A stretch of 64,000 nucleotides of DNA from Micromonospora sp. HNM0581 (GCF_012726175.1 NZ_JAASAD010000002.1:1-64000), one strand, 5' to 3'; shown: positions 25,634-35,528, counted from the stretch's first letter. The notes: generated by a model not told the origin, from the sequence alone. Numbers and translations are program-made.

Positions 25634-27055
25634 ATGGCGGGCGTGCCCCATCACCTCGTGCGCTGGACCGGACTGGCCGGATCGATCATGCTCTCGGTGG
25701 CGGCGTTCCTCGGCGGGGCGTTACCCGACGGGGACCTGCGACCCAATCCGGTCAAGATCTGGCTTGGCCCGAACGGGCCGCTGATCATCGGGCTGTGGTT
25801 GTTCGGTACCGCGGCCATGGCGGTGGCCTGGTGGGCGCTGCGTGACCGGGTGCCGTCGGCGCGGTGGGTCCTGGTCACCGCCGGGCTGTGGGCGCTGCCG
25901 TTCCTGTCCACTCCGCCGCTGGGCAGCCGGGACGCCTACGCCTACGCCTGCCAGGGGGCCAGCTACGCGGGCGGCATCAGCCCCTACGAGTACGGGGTCT
26001 CCACGCTGCCCTGCCCGTGGCTGGACACCATGTCGTTCATATGGCGGGACACCCCGGCACCGTACGGGCCGCTGTTCGTGGTGCTTTCCGGCGCGGTGGT
26101 CGCCGCGACGGGTTCACTGATCGGCAGCATCGCGCTGTTCCGGGTGCTCGCGGTGGCCGGCGTGCTGCTGACCGCAGCCTGCCTGCCGGTGCTGGCCCGT
26201 CGGTGCGGCGTGCCGGTCGGTCGCGCCCTCTGGCTCGCCCTGGCCAGCCCGCTGATCGGGGTGCACCTGATCTCCGGCGTGCACAACGACGCGTTGATGG
26301 TCGGGCTGATGGTGGCCGGCCTGGCCGTGGTGGTCGGCCGTCCCGGGCGGCCCTGGCCGCTGGTGGCCGGCGGCGTCGTGCTCGGCCTGGCCGCCGGGGT
26401 CAAGGTGACCGCGCTGGTGGTGGTCCCGTTCGCGGCGCTCGCCGCGATCGGTGGCGGCTTCTCGCTGCGTGCGCTGCTGCGCCACGGGACGCCGGTGGTC
26501 GGCGGTGCCGTGGCCACGCTGTTCGGGGTGACCCTCGCCGCCGGGCTGGACCTCGGCTGGATCACCGGGCTTTCGCACGGCAACGAGGTGGTCGCCTGGA
26601 CGTCGCCGTCGACCGCCGTCGGGCAGACCATCGGTTACCTGGTGCTGCCGTTCGGCCTGCACATCGACGCGCTACCGGTGACCCGGGGTATCGCGGTGCT
26701 GGTGCTGGCGGCGCTGCTGGTGTGGCTGTGGTTCCGGGCCCGCCACCGGGAGCCGCTCTGGCATGCCGCGTTGGCGTTGACCGCGACGGTGGCGCTCGCC
26801 CCGCTGTTCCATCCCTGGTACTGGTTCTGGCCGCTGGCGCTGCTCGCCGCCACCGCGCGGCGTACCTGGTGGTTCAGCGCGGTGACCGTCTACGCCGCGT
26901 TCCAGGTGCTGGCCGACGGCACCGGCCTGCCTCGCTACACCAAGACGGTCGGTGCGCCGCTGATGACGCTGTTCGTGATCGTGGTGGCGGTCCGCTTGGT
27001 ACGGTCGGCGAAGGAGACCAGGAGGGCGGCCCGTGCACCGGCGCCCGCCGGGTAG
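25634..27055 (+). CDS. mptB: MptB-type polyprenol-phosphomannose alpha-1,6-mannosyltransferase
   Basis: The 473-residue polytopic protein resembles the MptB family, which uses polyprenyl-phosphate mannose to extend the mannan core of lipomannan outside the membrane. Recognised parts are AFLGGALPDGD in the first helix, the outer-loop acidic motif GSRDAYAYACQG, WRDTPAPYGPLF, GVHNDALMVGL and FHPWYWFWPLALLA. About 11 membrane helices. It is followed by a close paralog on the same strand (27204-28724). The exact acceptor cannot be told from sequence. Confidence 0.75.
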   Translation: MAGVPHHLVRWTGLAGSIMLSVAAFLGGALPDGDLRPNPVKIWLGPNGPLIIGLWLFGTAAMAVAWWALRDRVPSARWVLVTAGLWALPFLSTPPLGSRDAYAYACQGASYAGGISPYEYGVSTLPCPWLDTMSFIWRDTPAPYGPLFVVLSGAVVAATGSLIGSIALFRVLAVAGVLLTAACLPVLARRCGVPVGRALWLALASPLIGVHLISGVHNDALMVGLMVAGLAVVVGRPGRPWPLVAGGVVLGLAAGVKVTALVVVPFAALAAIGGGFSLRALLRHGTPVVGGAVATLFGVTLAAGLDLGWITGLSHGNEVVAWTSPSTAVGQTIGYLVLPFGLHIDALPVTRGIAVLVLAALLVWLWFRARHREPLWHAALALTATVALAPLFHPWYWFWPLALLAATARRTWWFSAVTVYAAFQVLADGTGLPRYTKTVGAPLMTLFVIVVAVRLVRSAKETRRAARAPAPAG

Positions 27056-27203
27056 GCCCTCACCGCGGGTGTTGCTGATCACCGCACTGGAGGCGAGGTA
27101 GCGCCGGTTGGGCGATCCCGGCATCCCTTCCCACCGTCGTTTCCGCCCCGCCAGCGTCGGGCGAACCGGTCACTCTGCGAGGGCTGATTCGGGGGCTCGC
27201 GCC

Positions 27204-28724
27204 GTGGGCACCCGGGACCGGATCATCCGGTACGCCGGCCTGGTGGGGGCGCTGCTGCTGGCGGTCGCCGGGTACCTCGGCGGTGCCCTGCCCACCACAC
27301 CCGACGGCGGCCCGCTGACCATCGCGTTGTGGTTGCTCGGCACGACCGCCATGGTGGGTGCCTGGTGGGCCCTGCGCACCGGTGCTCCCTCGACGAGGTG
27401 GGGGTACGCCACGACGGGGCTGTGGACGCTGCCGCTGCTGGTGACCGCCCCGCTGGGTAGCCGGGACGTCTACTCGTACGTCTGCCAGGGCTGGACCTAC
27501 GCCGAGGGCGGTGACCCGTACGTCGTCGGGGTGGCTGAGGCCGGTTGTCCGTGGGTGGAGACGGTCGCGCCGGTGTGGCGGGACACTCCGGCCCCGTACG
27601 GACCGTTCTTCGTGCTACTCGCCGCGCTGGCAGTGCTGCTCGGCGGCGGTCTGGTCGGCACGGTGGTGCTGCTACGGCTGCTGGCCTTCGCGGGTGTGCT
27701 GGCGGCGGCGGCCTGCCTGCCTGGTCTGGCCCGGGCGGCCGGTGTGCCGCCCCGGCGGGCCACCTGGCTGCTGCTGGCCTGCCCGCTGGTCGGGGTGCAC
27801 CTGGTGGCCGGGGCGCACAACGACGCGTTGATGCTCGGCCTGCTGCTGCCTGCCCTGCTGGTACTGGTCCGCCGGCCGGACCGGCCGGGGTCGTTGTGGT
27901 CAGCGGGTGTGCTGCTGGTGGCGGGGGTGCTGCTCGGACTGGCCGTGTCGGTGAAGGCGACAGCCGTGGTGGTGTTGCCGTTCGCGGCGCTGGCCGCCGC
28001 TGGAGGGCGTCCCGTGGTGCGGTCGCTGCTACGCGGCGGTGGCCTGCTGGCTGTCGGCGCCGTTGGCGGGGTGCTGACGCTTTCGCTGGTGGCGGGTCTC
28101 GGGTTCGGCTGGATTGACGGGCTGGGTCGCAGCGGGGACACCGTGCAGTGGACCTCGCCGCCGACCGCCGTCGGCATGCTCGTCGACTACGCCGGGGAGT
28201 TGTTCGGCCGTCGCCTCAACGCGGTCCCGTTGACACGTCTTGCCGGGCTGGCTGTCCTGGCCACGGTGCTTCCTCTCCTCTGGTACGGCACCTGGCGTCT
28301 TCTTCGCCAGCCACGAACTTTCCTACCCCGGCCCCTCGCTCCGCCGGACGCCGCCCCTCGCGCAGTCGGGTTGATCATGCGGTTGGTGGCGGTGGTGGAC
28401 GCTCACCGGGACGCCGATCTGATCGACGCCTGGCGGGTGTGGCGGTGCCGAGTGGTGTTGGGGGGAGCGGGGGTCGCGTTGGCGGCCACAGTGGCACTCG
28501 CGCCGGTGTTTCACCCCTGGTACGCGACGTGGCCGCTGGCGGTCCTCGCGGTGACGGCGACCCGTACCGCCTGGTTCGTGCTGCCCTGTGCGCTGGCCGC
28601 GTTCCTCGCTTTGCCGGACGGCACCAATCTGGCCCGGTTGACCAAGGCTCCCGGCGCGGTCGCGATGACGGTCCTGCTCGCTGCGATCATTTGGTCTTTC
28701 TGCCGCCGCAACCGGTCACCTTGA
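27204..28724 (+). CDS. mptB: second MptB-type mannosyltransferase with a loop insertion
   Basis: A paralog of the preceding gene: SRDVYSYVCQGWTYAEGGDP, WRDTPAPYGPFF, GAHNDALMLGL and FHPWYATWPLAVLA align directly. It carries about 50 extra residues between the last helices (around LPRPLAPPDAAP and GLIMRLVAVVD), absent from the first copy; their DNA resembles the palindromic repeat family seen at 35953-36029 and 40198-40252. GTG at 27204 aligns with the paralog's start but has a poor ribosome site; a TTG at 27108 with GAGG nine bases upstream is the alternative. Length from 27204 is 506 residues. Confidence 0.7.
   Translation: MGTRDRIIRYAGLVGALLLAVAGYLGGALPTTPDGGPLTIALWLLGTTAMVGAWWALRTGAPSTRWGYATTGLWTLPLLVTAPLGSRDVYSYVCQGWTYAEGGDPYVVGVAEAGCPWVETVAPVWRDTPAPYGPFFVLLAALAVLLGGGLVGTVVLLRLLAFAGVLAAAACLPGLARAAGVPPRRATWLLLACPLVGVHLVAGAHNDALMLGLLLPALLVLVRRPDRPGSLWSAGVLLVAGVLLGLAVSVKATAVVVLPFAALAAAGGRPVVRSLLRGGGLLAVGAVGGVLTLSLVAGLGFGWIDGLGRSGDTVQWTSPPTAVGMLVDYAGELFGRRLNAVPLTRLAGLAVLATVLPLLWYGTWRLLRQPRTFLPRPLAPPDAAPRAVGLIMRLVAVVDAHRDADLIDAWRVWRCRVVLGGAGVALAATVALAPVFHPWYATWPLAVLAVTATRTAWFVLPCALAAFLALPDGTNLARLTKAPGAVAMTVLLAAIIWSFCRRNRSP
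28350..28440. repeat. degenerate palindromic repeat inside the second mptB-like gene
   Basis: CCCCTCGCG, then TTGATCATGCGGTTGGTGGC (28370-28390), resembles the left arm of the hairpin at 35953-35981 with an 8-base spacer, and GCCGATCTGATCGACGC (28413-28429) resembles its right arm. The stretch is in frame and falls exactly in the extra loop missing from the tandem paralog. Confidence 0.6.
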
Positions 28725-28755
28725 CGCCGGTAGCACGGCAGGGGTGACATGCCGC

Positions 28756-28784
28756 GGGCCGGCTCCGCGGTGCGGAGCCGGCCC
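28756..28784. terminator. bidirectional terminator between mptB2 and glnA1
   Basis: GGGCCGGCTCCGC (28756-28768) and GCGGAGCCGGCCC (28772-28784) form a perfect 13-bp stem with a GGT loop between convergent genes. Confidence 0.75.
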
Positions 28785-28803
28785 GATCGGTGCTGACCGA
28801 TGA

Positions 28804-30228
28804 TCAGCAGTCGAAGTACATCGCGAACTCGTGCGGGGTCGGGCGCAGACGCACCGGGTCGACCTCGTTGGCCCGCTTCCAGTCGATCCAGGTGGAGATC
28901 AGGTCAGGGGTGAAGACGCCACCGTCGAGCAGGTAGTCGTGGTCGGCTTCGAGGGAGTCGAGCACTGCCGGCAGGGAGCCCGGAACCTGCTTGACGTCAC
29001 CCCACTCCTCCGGCGGGAGGTCGTAGAGGTCCTTGTCGATCGGCGCCGGCGGCTCGATCTTGCTCTTGATGCCGTCCAGGCCGGCCATCAGCATCGCCGA
29101 GAAGGCGAGGTAGACGTTGGCCGACGGGTCCGGCACCCGGAACTCGACCCGCTTGGCCTTCGGGTTGCTGCCGGTGACCGGGATACGCGTGCAGGCAGAA
29201 CGGTTGCGCTGCGAGTAGACCAGGTTCACCGGTGCCTCGAAGCCCGGCACCAGGCGACGGTACGAGTTGACCGTCGGGTTGGTGAACGCCAGCAGCGACG
29301 GCGCGTGGTGCAGCAGACCGCCGATGTACCAGCGGGCGGTGTCGGACAGGCCGGCGTAGCCGGTCTCGTCGTAGAACAGCGGCTCACCGCCCAGCCAGAG
29401 GCTCTGGTGGGTGTGCATGCCGGAGCCGTTGTCGCCGAAGAGCGGCTTCGGCATGAAGGTGGCGGTCTTGCCGGCGGCCCAGGCCGTGTTCTTCACGATG
29501 TACTTGAAGAGCTGGAGCTGGTCACCGGCGTGCAGCAGGGTGGAGAACTTGTAGTTGATCTCCGCCTGGCCGGCGGTGCCGACCTCGTGGTGCGACCGCT
29601 CCACGGTGAAACCGGTGTCGATCAGCCGGCGGACGATCTGGTCACGCAGGTCGGCGTAGTGGTCGACCGGCGGCACCGGGAAGTAACCGCCCTTGTACGC
29701 GGTCTTGTAGCCGCGGTTGCCGCCCGCTTCCTCCCGGCCGGTGTTCCAGGCGCCCTCGATCGAGTCGATGTAGTAGAAGGCCTGGTGGGCGGAGGTCTCG
29801 TGGCGGATGGAGTCGAAGATGTAGAACTCCGCCTCCGGGCCGAAGTAGGCGGTGTCGGCGATTCCGCTGGCGGCGAGATAGGCCTCGGCCTTCTTCGCCA
29901 CGTTACGCGGGTCACGCGAGTACGCCTCGCGGGTGAACGGATCGTGGATGAAGAAGTTCAGCGCGAGGGTCTTCTGTGCGCGGAACGGGTCGATGAAGGC
30001 AGTGGCGACGTCCGGGAGCAGGAGCATGTCCGACTCGTGGATCGCCTGGAAGCCGCGGATCGACGACCCGTCGAAAGCGAGACCGTTGGTGAAGAAGTCG
30101 TCGTCGACGGACTCCACCGGCAGGTTGAAGTGCTGCATGACGCCGGGCAGGTCACAGAAACGAACGTCGACGAACTTCACGTCCTCGTTCTTGAGGTAAC
30201 GCAGGAGTTCCTCGGGATTGGCGAACAC
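28804..30228 (-). CDS. glnA: type I glutamine synthetase GlnA1
   Basis: The main ATP-dependent glutamine synthetase (474 residues). Signatures: [48 protein letters not shown] and the [11 protein letters not shown] loop. The adenylylation motif [10 protein letters not shown] (Tyr near residue 401) is intact, making it the expected substrate of GlnE encoded 5 kb away. GTG at 30228 follows AGGAGG by four bases and gives the N-terminus [20 protein letters not shown], normal for the family. A possible GlnR half-site lies upstream at 30392-30407. Confidence 0.96.
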   Translation of the reverse strand: MFANPEELLRYLKNEDVKFVDVRFCDLPGVMQHFNLPVESVDDDFFTNGLAFDGSSIRGFQAIHESDMLLLPDVATAFIDPFRAQKTLALNFFIHDPFTREAYSRDPRNVAKKAEAYLAASGIADTAYFGPEAEFYIFDSIRHETSAHQAFYYIDSIEGAWNTGREEAGGNRGYKTAYKGGYFPVPPVDHYADLRDQIVRRLIDTGFTVERSHHEVGTAGQAEINYKFSTLLHAGDQLQLFKYIVKNTAWAAGKTATFMPKPLFGDNGSGMHTHQSLWLGGEPLFYDETGYAGLSDTARWYIGGLLHHAPSLLAFTNPTVNSYRRLVPGFEAPVNLVYSQRNRSACTRIPVTGSNPKAKRVEFRVPDPSANVYLAFSAMLMAGLDGIKSKIEPPAPIDKDLYDLPPEEWGDVKQVPGSLPAVLDSLEADHDYLLDGGVFTPDLISTWIDWKRANEVDPVRLRPTPHEFAMYFDC

Positions 30229-30391
30229 TCGTCCTCCTGGCACGTCCACGGATAGCTAGGCTTCTGGCGACGCTATGGCCGTGCGGTTGCTCGACCATGT
30301 CTCCAGTGTTTCTGCCGTGTTACGTCCCTCGCGTTGGGTCACCTCGGTTGGCCGACCCGGACGCCCCAACCCAGGGAACGGGTCCGGCTGT

Positions 30392-30407
30392 GTCAGTGTA
30401 GTGAAAC
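30392..30407. promoter_or_regulatory. possible GlnR half-box in the glnA/RDD divergent region
   Basis: GTCAG-N6-GAAAC resembles one a-b half (gTnAC-n6-GAAAc) of the actinobacterial GlnR box. The second half is poorly conserved. It lies 164 bases before the glnA start in the divergent region, where a nitrogen-control site would be expected. Confidence 0.3.
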
Positions 30408-30517
30408 TTGGTGGTATTTGTCCGGTTTGGCGCCCTGTGCCGGGGCAACCCGGCGTAGACCCCGCCGAACGTCGGCCCGTCGCCGGGGCCGCCGCGGCGC
30501 TGGCTAGGCTCGTGCAG

Positions 30518-30916
30518 GTGACCACCCAGCCACCTCCCTCGCCGCCACCCGCCGCGGATCCCGACTTCGTCCCGGCCGACCTGGGGCGTCGATTCGGGGC
30601 GCTGGTCATCGACTGGATTCTCTGTCTGCTCGTGTCCGGCCTGTTCGCCAGCCCGGCCCGGGACGCCTGGGCACCCGTACTGGTACTGATCCTGCTTGAT
30701 GGTCTCTTCCTGGGCCTGTTCGCCCAGACACCGGGCATGTACGTGACCCGCGTCCGGTGCGTGGACTGGTCCGACGGTGGTCGGATCGGGCTGCTCCGGG
30801 CGCTGCTGCGTGGTCTGCTGCTGGCCCTGGTCGTCCCCGCGCTGCTGATGGACCAGCACCGGCGCGGCCTGCACGACCGCCTCGTCGGCTCGGTCATCGC
30901 ACCCGTTCCGCGCTGA
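30518..30916 (+). CDS. RDD-family membrane protein
   Basis: A 132-residue protein with a proline-rich N-terminus and an RDD domain: PADLGRRFGALVIDWILCLL with the Arg-Asp pair, a second helix WAPVLVLILLDGLFLGLF, TPGMYVTRVRCVD, and LMDQHRRGLHDRLVGSVI. Function is unknown; transport or scaffold roles are suggested for some members. GTG at 30518 follows TAGGCT by seven bases, so a leaderless transcript is likely. It corresponds in position to Rv2219A next to glnA1 in M. tuberculosis. Confidence 0.8.
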   Translation: MTTQPPPSPPPAADPDFVPADLGRRFGALVIDWILCLLVSGLFASPARDAWAPVLVLILLDGLFLGLFAQTPGMYVTRVRCVDWSDGGRIGLLRALLRGLLLALVVPALLMDQHRRGLHDRLVGSVIAPVPR

Positions 30917-30920
30917 CCCG

Positions 30921-30943
30921 GCGCCCAACAGGCGGGTGGGCGC
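30921..30943. terminator. hairpin between convergent RDD and DUF4191 genes
   Basis: GCGCCCA (30921-30927) pairs with TGGGCGC (30937-30943) around a 9-base loop, between two converging genes. Confidence 0.45.
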
Positions 30944-30969
30944 GGACGCGGCCGAACAGGGGTAGCGGA

Positions 30970-31659
30970 TCAGCGGCCCCGCATCTGGCGGAACGCGCCG
31001 CGCGGCGGGCGGAGGTTCTTCGGGATGGCGCCCTTGGGCATCTGCGGGCGGGCAGTGAGCGCCTTGAGGCGCTTGTCCAAGGAGTTGACGTCCTTGCCGC
31101 TGAGGTTACGGGGCAACCGCATCAGCGTCATCCGCAACTTGCGGATCGGCAGCTCGCCCTCGTCCTGCCCGATGACGTAGTCGTACAACGGGGCGTTGCC
31201 GATCACCTTGGCCAGCCGGCGCTTCTCCTGGCCGAGCAGACCACGGACCCGCTGCGCGTTGCCCTCCGCGAGCAGGATCACCCCGGGGCGGCCGATGACC
31301 AGGTGCACCATGTCCATCTGGGTGGTCGAGCTCACCGCAGGGGAGACCCGCCAGTCTCCGCGCATGTTCTCCATGATCTGCGCGGCGGCTCCCGGCTGCC
31401 CCTCCGCCGCGTTCATCATCGCCCGGTTCGACCGGAGATTGAGCACGATCAACAGGCAGAGCAGGGCGAACAGGATGCCCAACGGCAACCAGAGCCAACC
31501 CCAGAGTGCGACCGCCACCACGGTCAACGCGAGCGGGATCAGCACCGCACCGGTCGCCATCGGGGCGAACCACTTGTCCTGCTTGGCGGTGAAGCGGAAC
31601 ACCAACCCGATCTGCTTCAGCCGCTGGCCGAACGAGACCTTCTCCTGGGGCTTTGCCAT
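30970..31659 (-). CDS. DUF4191 membrane protein
   Basis: A 229-residue protein with two adjacent membrane helices (about residues 31-70) and a cytoplasmic domain with WRVSPAVSSTTQMDMVHLVI, RPGVILLAEGNAQRVRGLL and a basic C-terminus. This matches DUF4191, of unknown function, conserved beside lipA in actinobacteria (Rv2219 type). ATG at 31659 is seven bases after TAGACT with no ribosome site, so the mRNA is probably leaderless. Confidence 0.8.
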   Translation of the reverse strand: MAKPQEKVSFGQRLKQIGLVFRFTAKQDKWFAPMATGAVLIPLALTVVAVALWGWLWLPLGILFALLCLLIVLNLRSNRAMMNAAEGQPGAAAQIMENMRGDWRVSPAVSSTTQMDMVHLVIGRPGVILLAEGNAQRVRGLLGQEKRRLAKVIGNAPLYDYVIGQDEGELPIRKLRMTLMRLPRNLSGKDVNSLDKRLKALTARPQMPKGAIPKNLRPPRGAFRQMRGR

Positions 31660-31816
31660 GGCGTCGAGTCTAGTGGTCGCCCACCGCGCTGCTGATCCGC
31701 GGCCGGTCGGTGCACCCCGCGAACCCGCGCGGGCATCAGCGACCTGCCCTGGTGCTCGCCGAACCCGTACGCCCCAGACGACGACCCCGGGGGGTGGGAT
31801 CGACGAGGTGGGAGGC

Positions 31817-32803
31817 TCAGGAAGCGGACACGGGCTCGCGGGCGGCGAGGGCCTGCTGGTACAGCCGGCCGGCGCGGTAGGAGGAACGCACCAGCGGCCC
31901 GCTCATCACACCCGCGAAGCCGATCTCCTCGGCCTCCTCGCGCAGCTCGACGAACTCCTCCGGCTTGACCCAGCGCTGCACCGGATGGTGCCGGGGAGAG
32001 GGGCGGAGGTACTGGGTGACGGTGATCAGTTCGCAGCCGGAGTCGTGCAGGTCACGTAGGGCCTGGGAGACCTCGGACCGTTCCTCGCCCATACCGAGGA
32101 TCAGGTTGCTCTTGGTGACCAGCCCGTCGGCCCGGGCCTGCCGGATGACGTCCAGGGACCGCTCGTACCGGAACGCCGGCCGGATCCGCTTGAAGATCCG
32201 CGGAACCGTCTCCACGTTGTGCGCGAGCACCTCCGGCCGGGCACCGAAGACCTCGGCGAGCTGCTCGGGCACCGCGTTGAAGTCGGGTATCAGCAGCTCC
32301 ACACCACAGCCCGGTTGCAGGGCGTGGATCTGCCGCACGGTCTCGGCGTAAAGCCAGGCACCGCCGTCGGGCAGATCGTCGCGGGCGACGCCGGTGATGG
32401 TGGCGTACCGCAGTCCCATCGACACCACCGACTCGGCGACCCGGCGTGGCTCGTCGGCGTCGAACTCGGCCGGCTTGCCGGTGTCGATCTGGCAGAAGTC
32501 GCAGCGTCGGGTGCACTGGTCACCGCCAATGAGGAACGTCGCCTCGCGGTCCTCCCAACATTCGTAGATGTTGGGGCAGCCGGCCTCCTGGCACACCGTG
32601 TGCAACCCTTCGCGGGAAACCAGCCCGCGCAGCTGGGTGTACTCCGGGCCCATCTTGGCCTTGACCTTGATCCACGGCGGTTTGCGCTCGATCGGCGTCT
32701 CGGCGTTGCGTGCCTCGATCCGCAGCAGCCGCCGCCCCTCCGGGGCGGGAGTCGCGGTACTCGCGGCCTGGCCGGTCGTCAGCGCGGAGTGCTCGATCGT
32801 CAC
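31817..32803 (-). CDS. lipA: lipoyl synthase
   Basis: LipA (328 residues) is a radical-SAM enzyme that inserts two sulfurs into protein-bound octanoate. The auxiliary cluster motif is C71-X4-C76-X5-C82 ([12 protein letters not shown]) and the SAM cluster motif is C97-X3-C101-X2-C104 (CTRRCDFC). The C-terminal [10 protein letters not shown] includes the conserved Ser that ligates the auxiliary cluster. GTG at 32803 follows TAGGCT by six bases without a ribosome site. It lies downstream of lipB on the same strand, each with its own apparent promoter. Confidence 0.96.
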   Translation of the reverse strand: MTIEHSALTTGQAASTATPAPEGRRLLRIEARNAETPIERKPPWIKVKAKMGPEYTQLRGLVSREGLHTVCQEAGCPNIYECWEDREATFLIGGDQCTRRCDFCQIDTGKPAEFDADEPRRVAESVVSMGLRYATITGVARDDLPDGGAWLYAETVRQIHALQPGCGVELLIPDFNAVPEQLAEVFGARPEVLAHNVETVPRIFKRIRPAFRYERSLDVIRQARADGLVTKSNLILGMGEERSEVSQALRDLHDSGCELITVTQYLRPSPRHHPVQRWVKPEEFVELREEAEEIGFAGVMSGPLVRSSYRAGRLYQQALAAREPVSAS

Positions 32804-32941
32804 AAAACGAGCCTACGCCGGACGGCGGCGGTCGATGAACGGCGGGCGACGGCCGTCACCCCGGAAAACCTGTGACACCGGACACCGCCGCCGCACGGAA
32901 GTGCCGACGCCTGCGATAGCGCAACGGCGGGTGCCGTTGGG

Positions 32942-33586
32942 TCAGGAGGTGGGCAGGAGGGTGGGGAGGTGACGTTCGACCACGGGGAGGACGTCGCTGA
33001 CGGCGACGGGGCGGTTCAGCTCGGCGGTGAGAGAGGTGACGCCGGCGTCGCGGATGCCGCACGGCACGATCCGGTCGAAGGACGCCAGGTCGCAGTCACA
33101 GTTGACCGAGAAGCCGTGCAAGGTGACTCCCCGGGCGACCCGGATGCCGATCGCCGCGACCTTCCGCTCGGGGCCCCGGGCGTCGGCCGGCACCCACACC
33201 CCGCTGCGCCCCTCGACCCGCCCGGCGGCCAGACCGAACTCGGCGCACACGTCGATCAGCAACTGCTCCACCCGTCGCACGTAGGCGACCACGTCGACCG
33301 GGTCGGGCAGACGCAGGATCGGGTAGCCCACCAACTGCCCCGGGCCGTGCCAGGTGATCTTGCCGCCCCGGTCCACGTCGATCACCGGGGTGCCGTCGAC
33401 CGGACGGTCCCACGGCTCGGTGCGCTTGCCCGCGGTGTAGACGCTCGGGTGTTCCAGCAACAGCACGGTGTCACCCTGCCCGCCGGTGACCACCGCCTCG
33501 TGCAGGCGCCGCTGTTCGTCCCAGGCGGCGGCGTAGTCGAGGACACCGGCGCGTACGGCCGTCAGGCCGGAGGTCGTCACGGTCAC
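32942..33586 (-). CDS. lipB: octanoyltransferase
   Basis: LipB (214 residues) moves octanoate from acyl carrier protein to lipoyl domains, the step before LipA. Visible motifs: [33 protein letters not shown], the catalytic Lys in RKVAAIGIR and the catalytic Cys in [16 protein letters not shown] at 33586 is six bases after TAGGCT, again without a ribosome site. The targets include the E2 at 40309-42114. Confidence 0.95.
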   Translation of the reverse strand: MTVTTSGLTAVRAGVLDYAAAWDEQRRLHEAVVTGGQGDTVLLLEHPSVYTAGKRTEPWDRPVDGTPVIDVDRGGKITWHGPGQLVGYPILRLPDPVDVVAYVRRVEQLLIDVCAEFGLAAGRVEGRSGVWVPADARGPERKVAAIGIRVARGVTLHGFSVNCDCDLASFDRIVPCGIRDAGVTSLTAELNRPVAVSDVLPVVERHLPTLLPTS

Positions 33587-33634
33587 CTGTCCAGCCTAGA
33601 CCCGTACCCCGCTGGTCACCGGTGGTGAGCCGGA

Positions 33635-35455
33635 TCACCGGCGGACCCGCCACACCCAGACGTCGTCGACCCGCTCCGGTTCGCCGAAGAGCAGGACCAG
33701 GGTGCGGCGGACGGCCTCCTCGTCGACCGGCCACTTGGCACCGTGCACCTCCTCGGCGAGCACCACCGTCTCGATCCGCCAGTGCTCCAGGTCGGCGCGT
33801 ACCTCCTCACGGGTGCCCTCGGTGACGATCGGCGGCAGCCCGGTGCGGGCCGCCTGGTCCAGCAGCGCGCCGAACGGGCGCGGCACCGGACCGATGCGTC
33901 CCCGGTCGTCTGGGCCGCCGGGTCCGAGGAAGAAACCGGACGGAATGGCGAATTCTCCCTGCCGGTTCGCCAGCGCGTACGCCTGCCAGCGCTGACCGTC
34001 GGGGTATACGTCAAGGGCGAGTGGCGCCGGGGTCAGCACCCCGCCCGGGGAGACGTGTTCCCGCCAGGCACCGGACGTGATGAACCGTGGGATCGGCTCG
34101 CGTTCGCTGGTCAGTAGTGGTGTGGGGAACAACGGCACCAGGGACACCGCGAAGCCGGCCGCCCAGGCCACCGCCGCCGGGCGTGACAACGGTCGTCGTC
34201 GCAGCCGGTCCAGCGCGTACGCCAACAGCAGGCCGAGGACCGGCGTCACCACGAGCGCGAACCTCGCGGGCAGGGCCGCGTTCACCACCGGTAGGTGTCC
34301 GAGCAGGTCGAAGGGCATCGGCAGGTCGGTACGCCGACCGTCGACCTTGGCCACCGGACCGAAGGAGAGTGCGGTGAACACCACCGCCACGATCCCGAGG
34401 GCCCACAGGGTCGCCCGGCGGCGCGCGTCACCGTCACGCCACAGCAGTACGAAACAGCCGACGGCGAGCACCAGTAGCGGCAGCCCGAAGAACGAGTTCT
34501 CCTCGGTGGGATTCGGTGCCAGCGAGGTGCCGCTACCAGCCTCGCCGGCAAGCGACCGGCGTGGATAGGCGGCGTACGCGGCGATGTCCTCGGAATGGAT
34601 CACGGCGTCGAAGCCGGTGCCGTGGAACCGCTGCGGCCCGGCGAAGTGCAGCCACAACGGGTAGGCCAGCAGTACCCCCGCCACCACCGCGGTCGCCGCG
34701 AGCCCGCGCAGGAACGAGGGCAGTACGGCGCGGGCCTCGGCCCGGTTCGCCGGGTGCAGCGCCCAGACGGCGACGAAGAGGCCGAGCGCCAGCGCGGTGA
34801 AGAACAGCCCCTCGGCGGCGATCGAGAAGGCGACGGCGACGAGTACGCCGAGGATGGCGCCGTCGCGTAGCGAGTGTCCCGGCCGGCGCAGCGCGAACAG
34901 CCGCCACACCAGCAGCGGCACCAGCCACCCGGCGGTCCAGTTCAGGTGGGCGTTGGCGTGCGAGACCATGCCGGGGGAGAAGCCGACGAACAGCCCACCG
35001 ACCGCGGCGGCGAGCGGGCTGCGGACCAGGTGCCGGGAGAGCAGCCAATACCAGGCGACGGCGGTTGCGGCCAGGTTGAGGGTGAGGATCACCAGGAAGG
35101 TGGCCGGCGGTCCGATCAGGTACGTCAGCGGAGCGAAGACCGCCGCGTACACCGTGATCGAGGTGTTGACCGCGAGGTTGACCCCGTCCGGGACGTTGAT
35201 CAGGTACGTGAAGAGAGGGTTGTCGCCGTGGGTCAGCGCGTGCCCGCCGAAGGCCAGCAGCCACTCGAACAGCGCCTGGTCGCTTGAGTTGACGGTGATC
35301 GCCCGTCCGTTCGGGTCGATCCACAACCCGCTGGTCACCCAGACCGCGAGCGCCAACGCGACCAGCACCACGATCAGGTCGGTACGGCGGTCGCGAGTGA
35401 CCGTCGACGGCGACGGTGAGGCGGGCGCGGACGCCACGGACGGGGAGGTGGGCAC
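33635..35455 (-). CDS. GT-C-like polytopic membrane protein
   Basis: A 606-residue protein with about 11-12 membrane helices in residues 25-430 and a C-terminal soluble domain of about 170 residues. The first outer loop has VTSGLWIDPNGRAITVNSSD followed by Q, with acidic residues of the kind used by GT-C glycosyltransferases, and VGFSPGMVSHANAHLNWTAG is typical of actinobacterial dolichyl-phosphate-sugar-type transferases. The substrate is unknown. GTG at 35455 follows TAACGT by seven bases (leaderless). It is inserted between lipB and the epimerase gene relative to the mycobacterial order. Confidence 0.65.
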   Translation of the reverse strand: MPTSPSVASAPASPSPSTVTRDRRTDLIVVLVALALAVWVTSGLWIDPNGRAITVNSSDQALFEWLLAFGGHALTHGDNPLFTYLINVPDGVNLAVNTSITVYAAVFAPLTYLIGPPATFLVILTLNLAATAVAWYWLLSRHLVRSPLAAAVGGLFVGFSPGMVSHANAHLNWTAGWLVPLLVWRLFALRRPGHSLRDGAILGVLVAVAFSIAAEGLFFTALALGLFVAVWALHPANRAEARAVLPSFLRGLAATAVVAGVLLAYPLWLHFAGPQRFHGTGFDAVIHSEDIAAYAAYPRRSLAGEAGSGTSLAPNPTEENSFFGLPLLVLAVGCFVLLWRDGDARRRATLWALGIVAVVFTALSFGPVAKVDGRRTDLPMPFDLLGHLPVVNAALPARFALVVTPVLGLLLAYALDRLRRRPLSRPAAVAWAAGFAVSLVPLFPTPLLTSEREPIPRFITSGAWREHVSPGGVLTPAPLALDVYPDGQRWQAYALANRQGEFAIPSGFFLGPGGPDDRGRIGPVPRPFGALLDQAARTGLPPIVTEGTREEVRADLEHWRIETVVLAEEVHGAKWPVDEEAVRRTLVLLFGEPERVDDVWVWRVRR

Positions 35456-35528
35456 CTAGCGGACGTTACCAACCGCACCGGGACACGCCGGTCAGACCCG
35501 GCACCTCCAGATGCGAGGAAGAGCTCTT

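Noticed and set aside
28831..30255. 474-codon plus-strand frame opposite glnA1
   Set aside because: It is an antisense shadow of a clear glutamine synthetase gene and has no recognisable domain.
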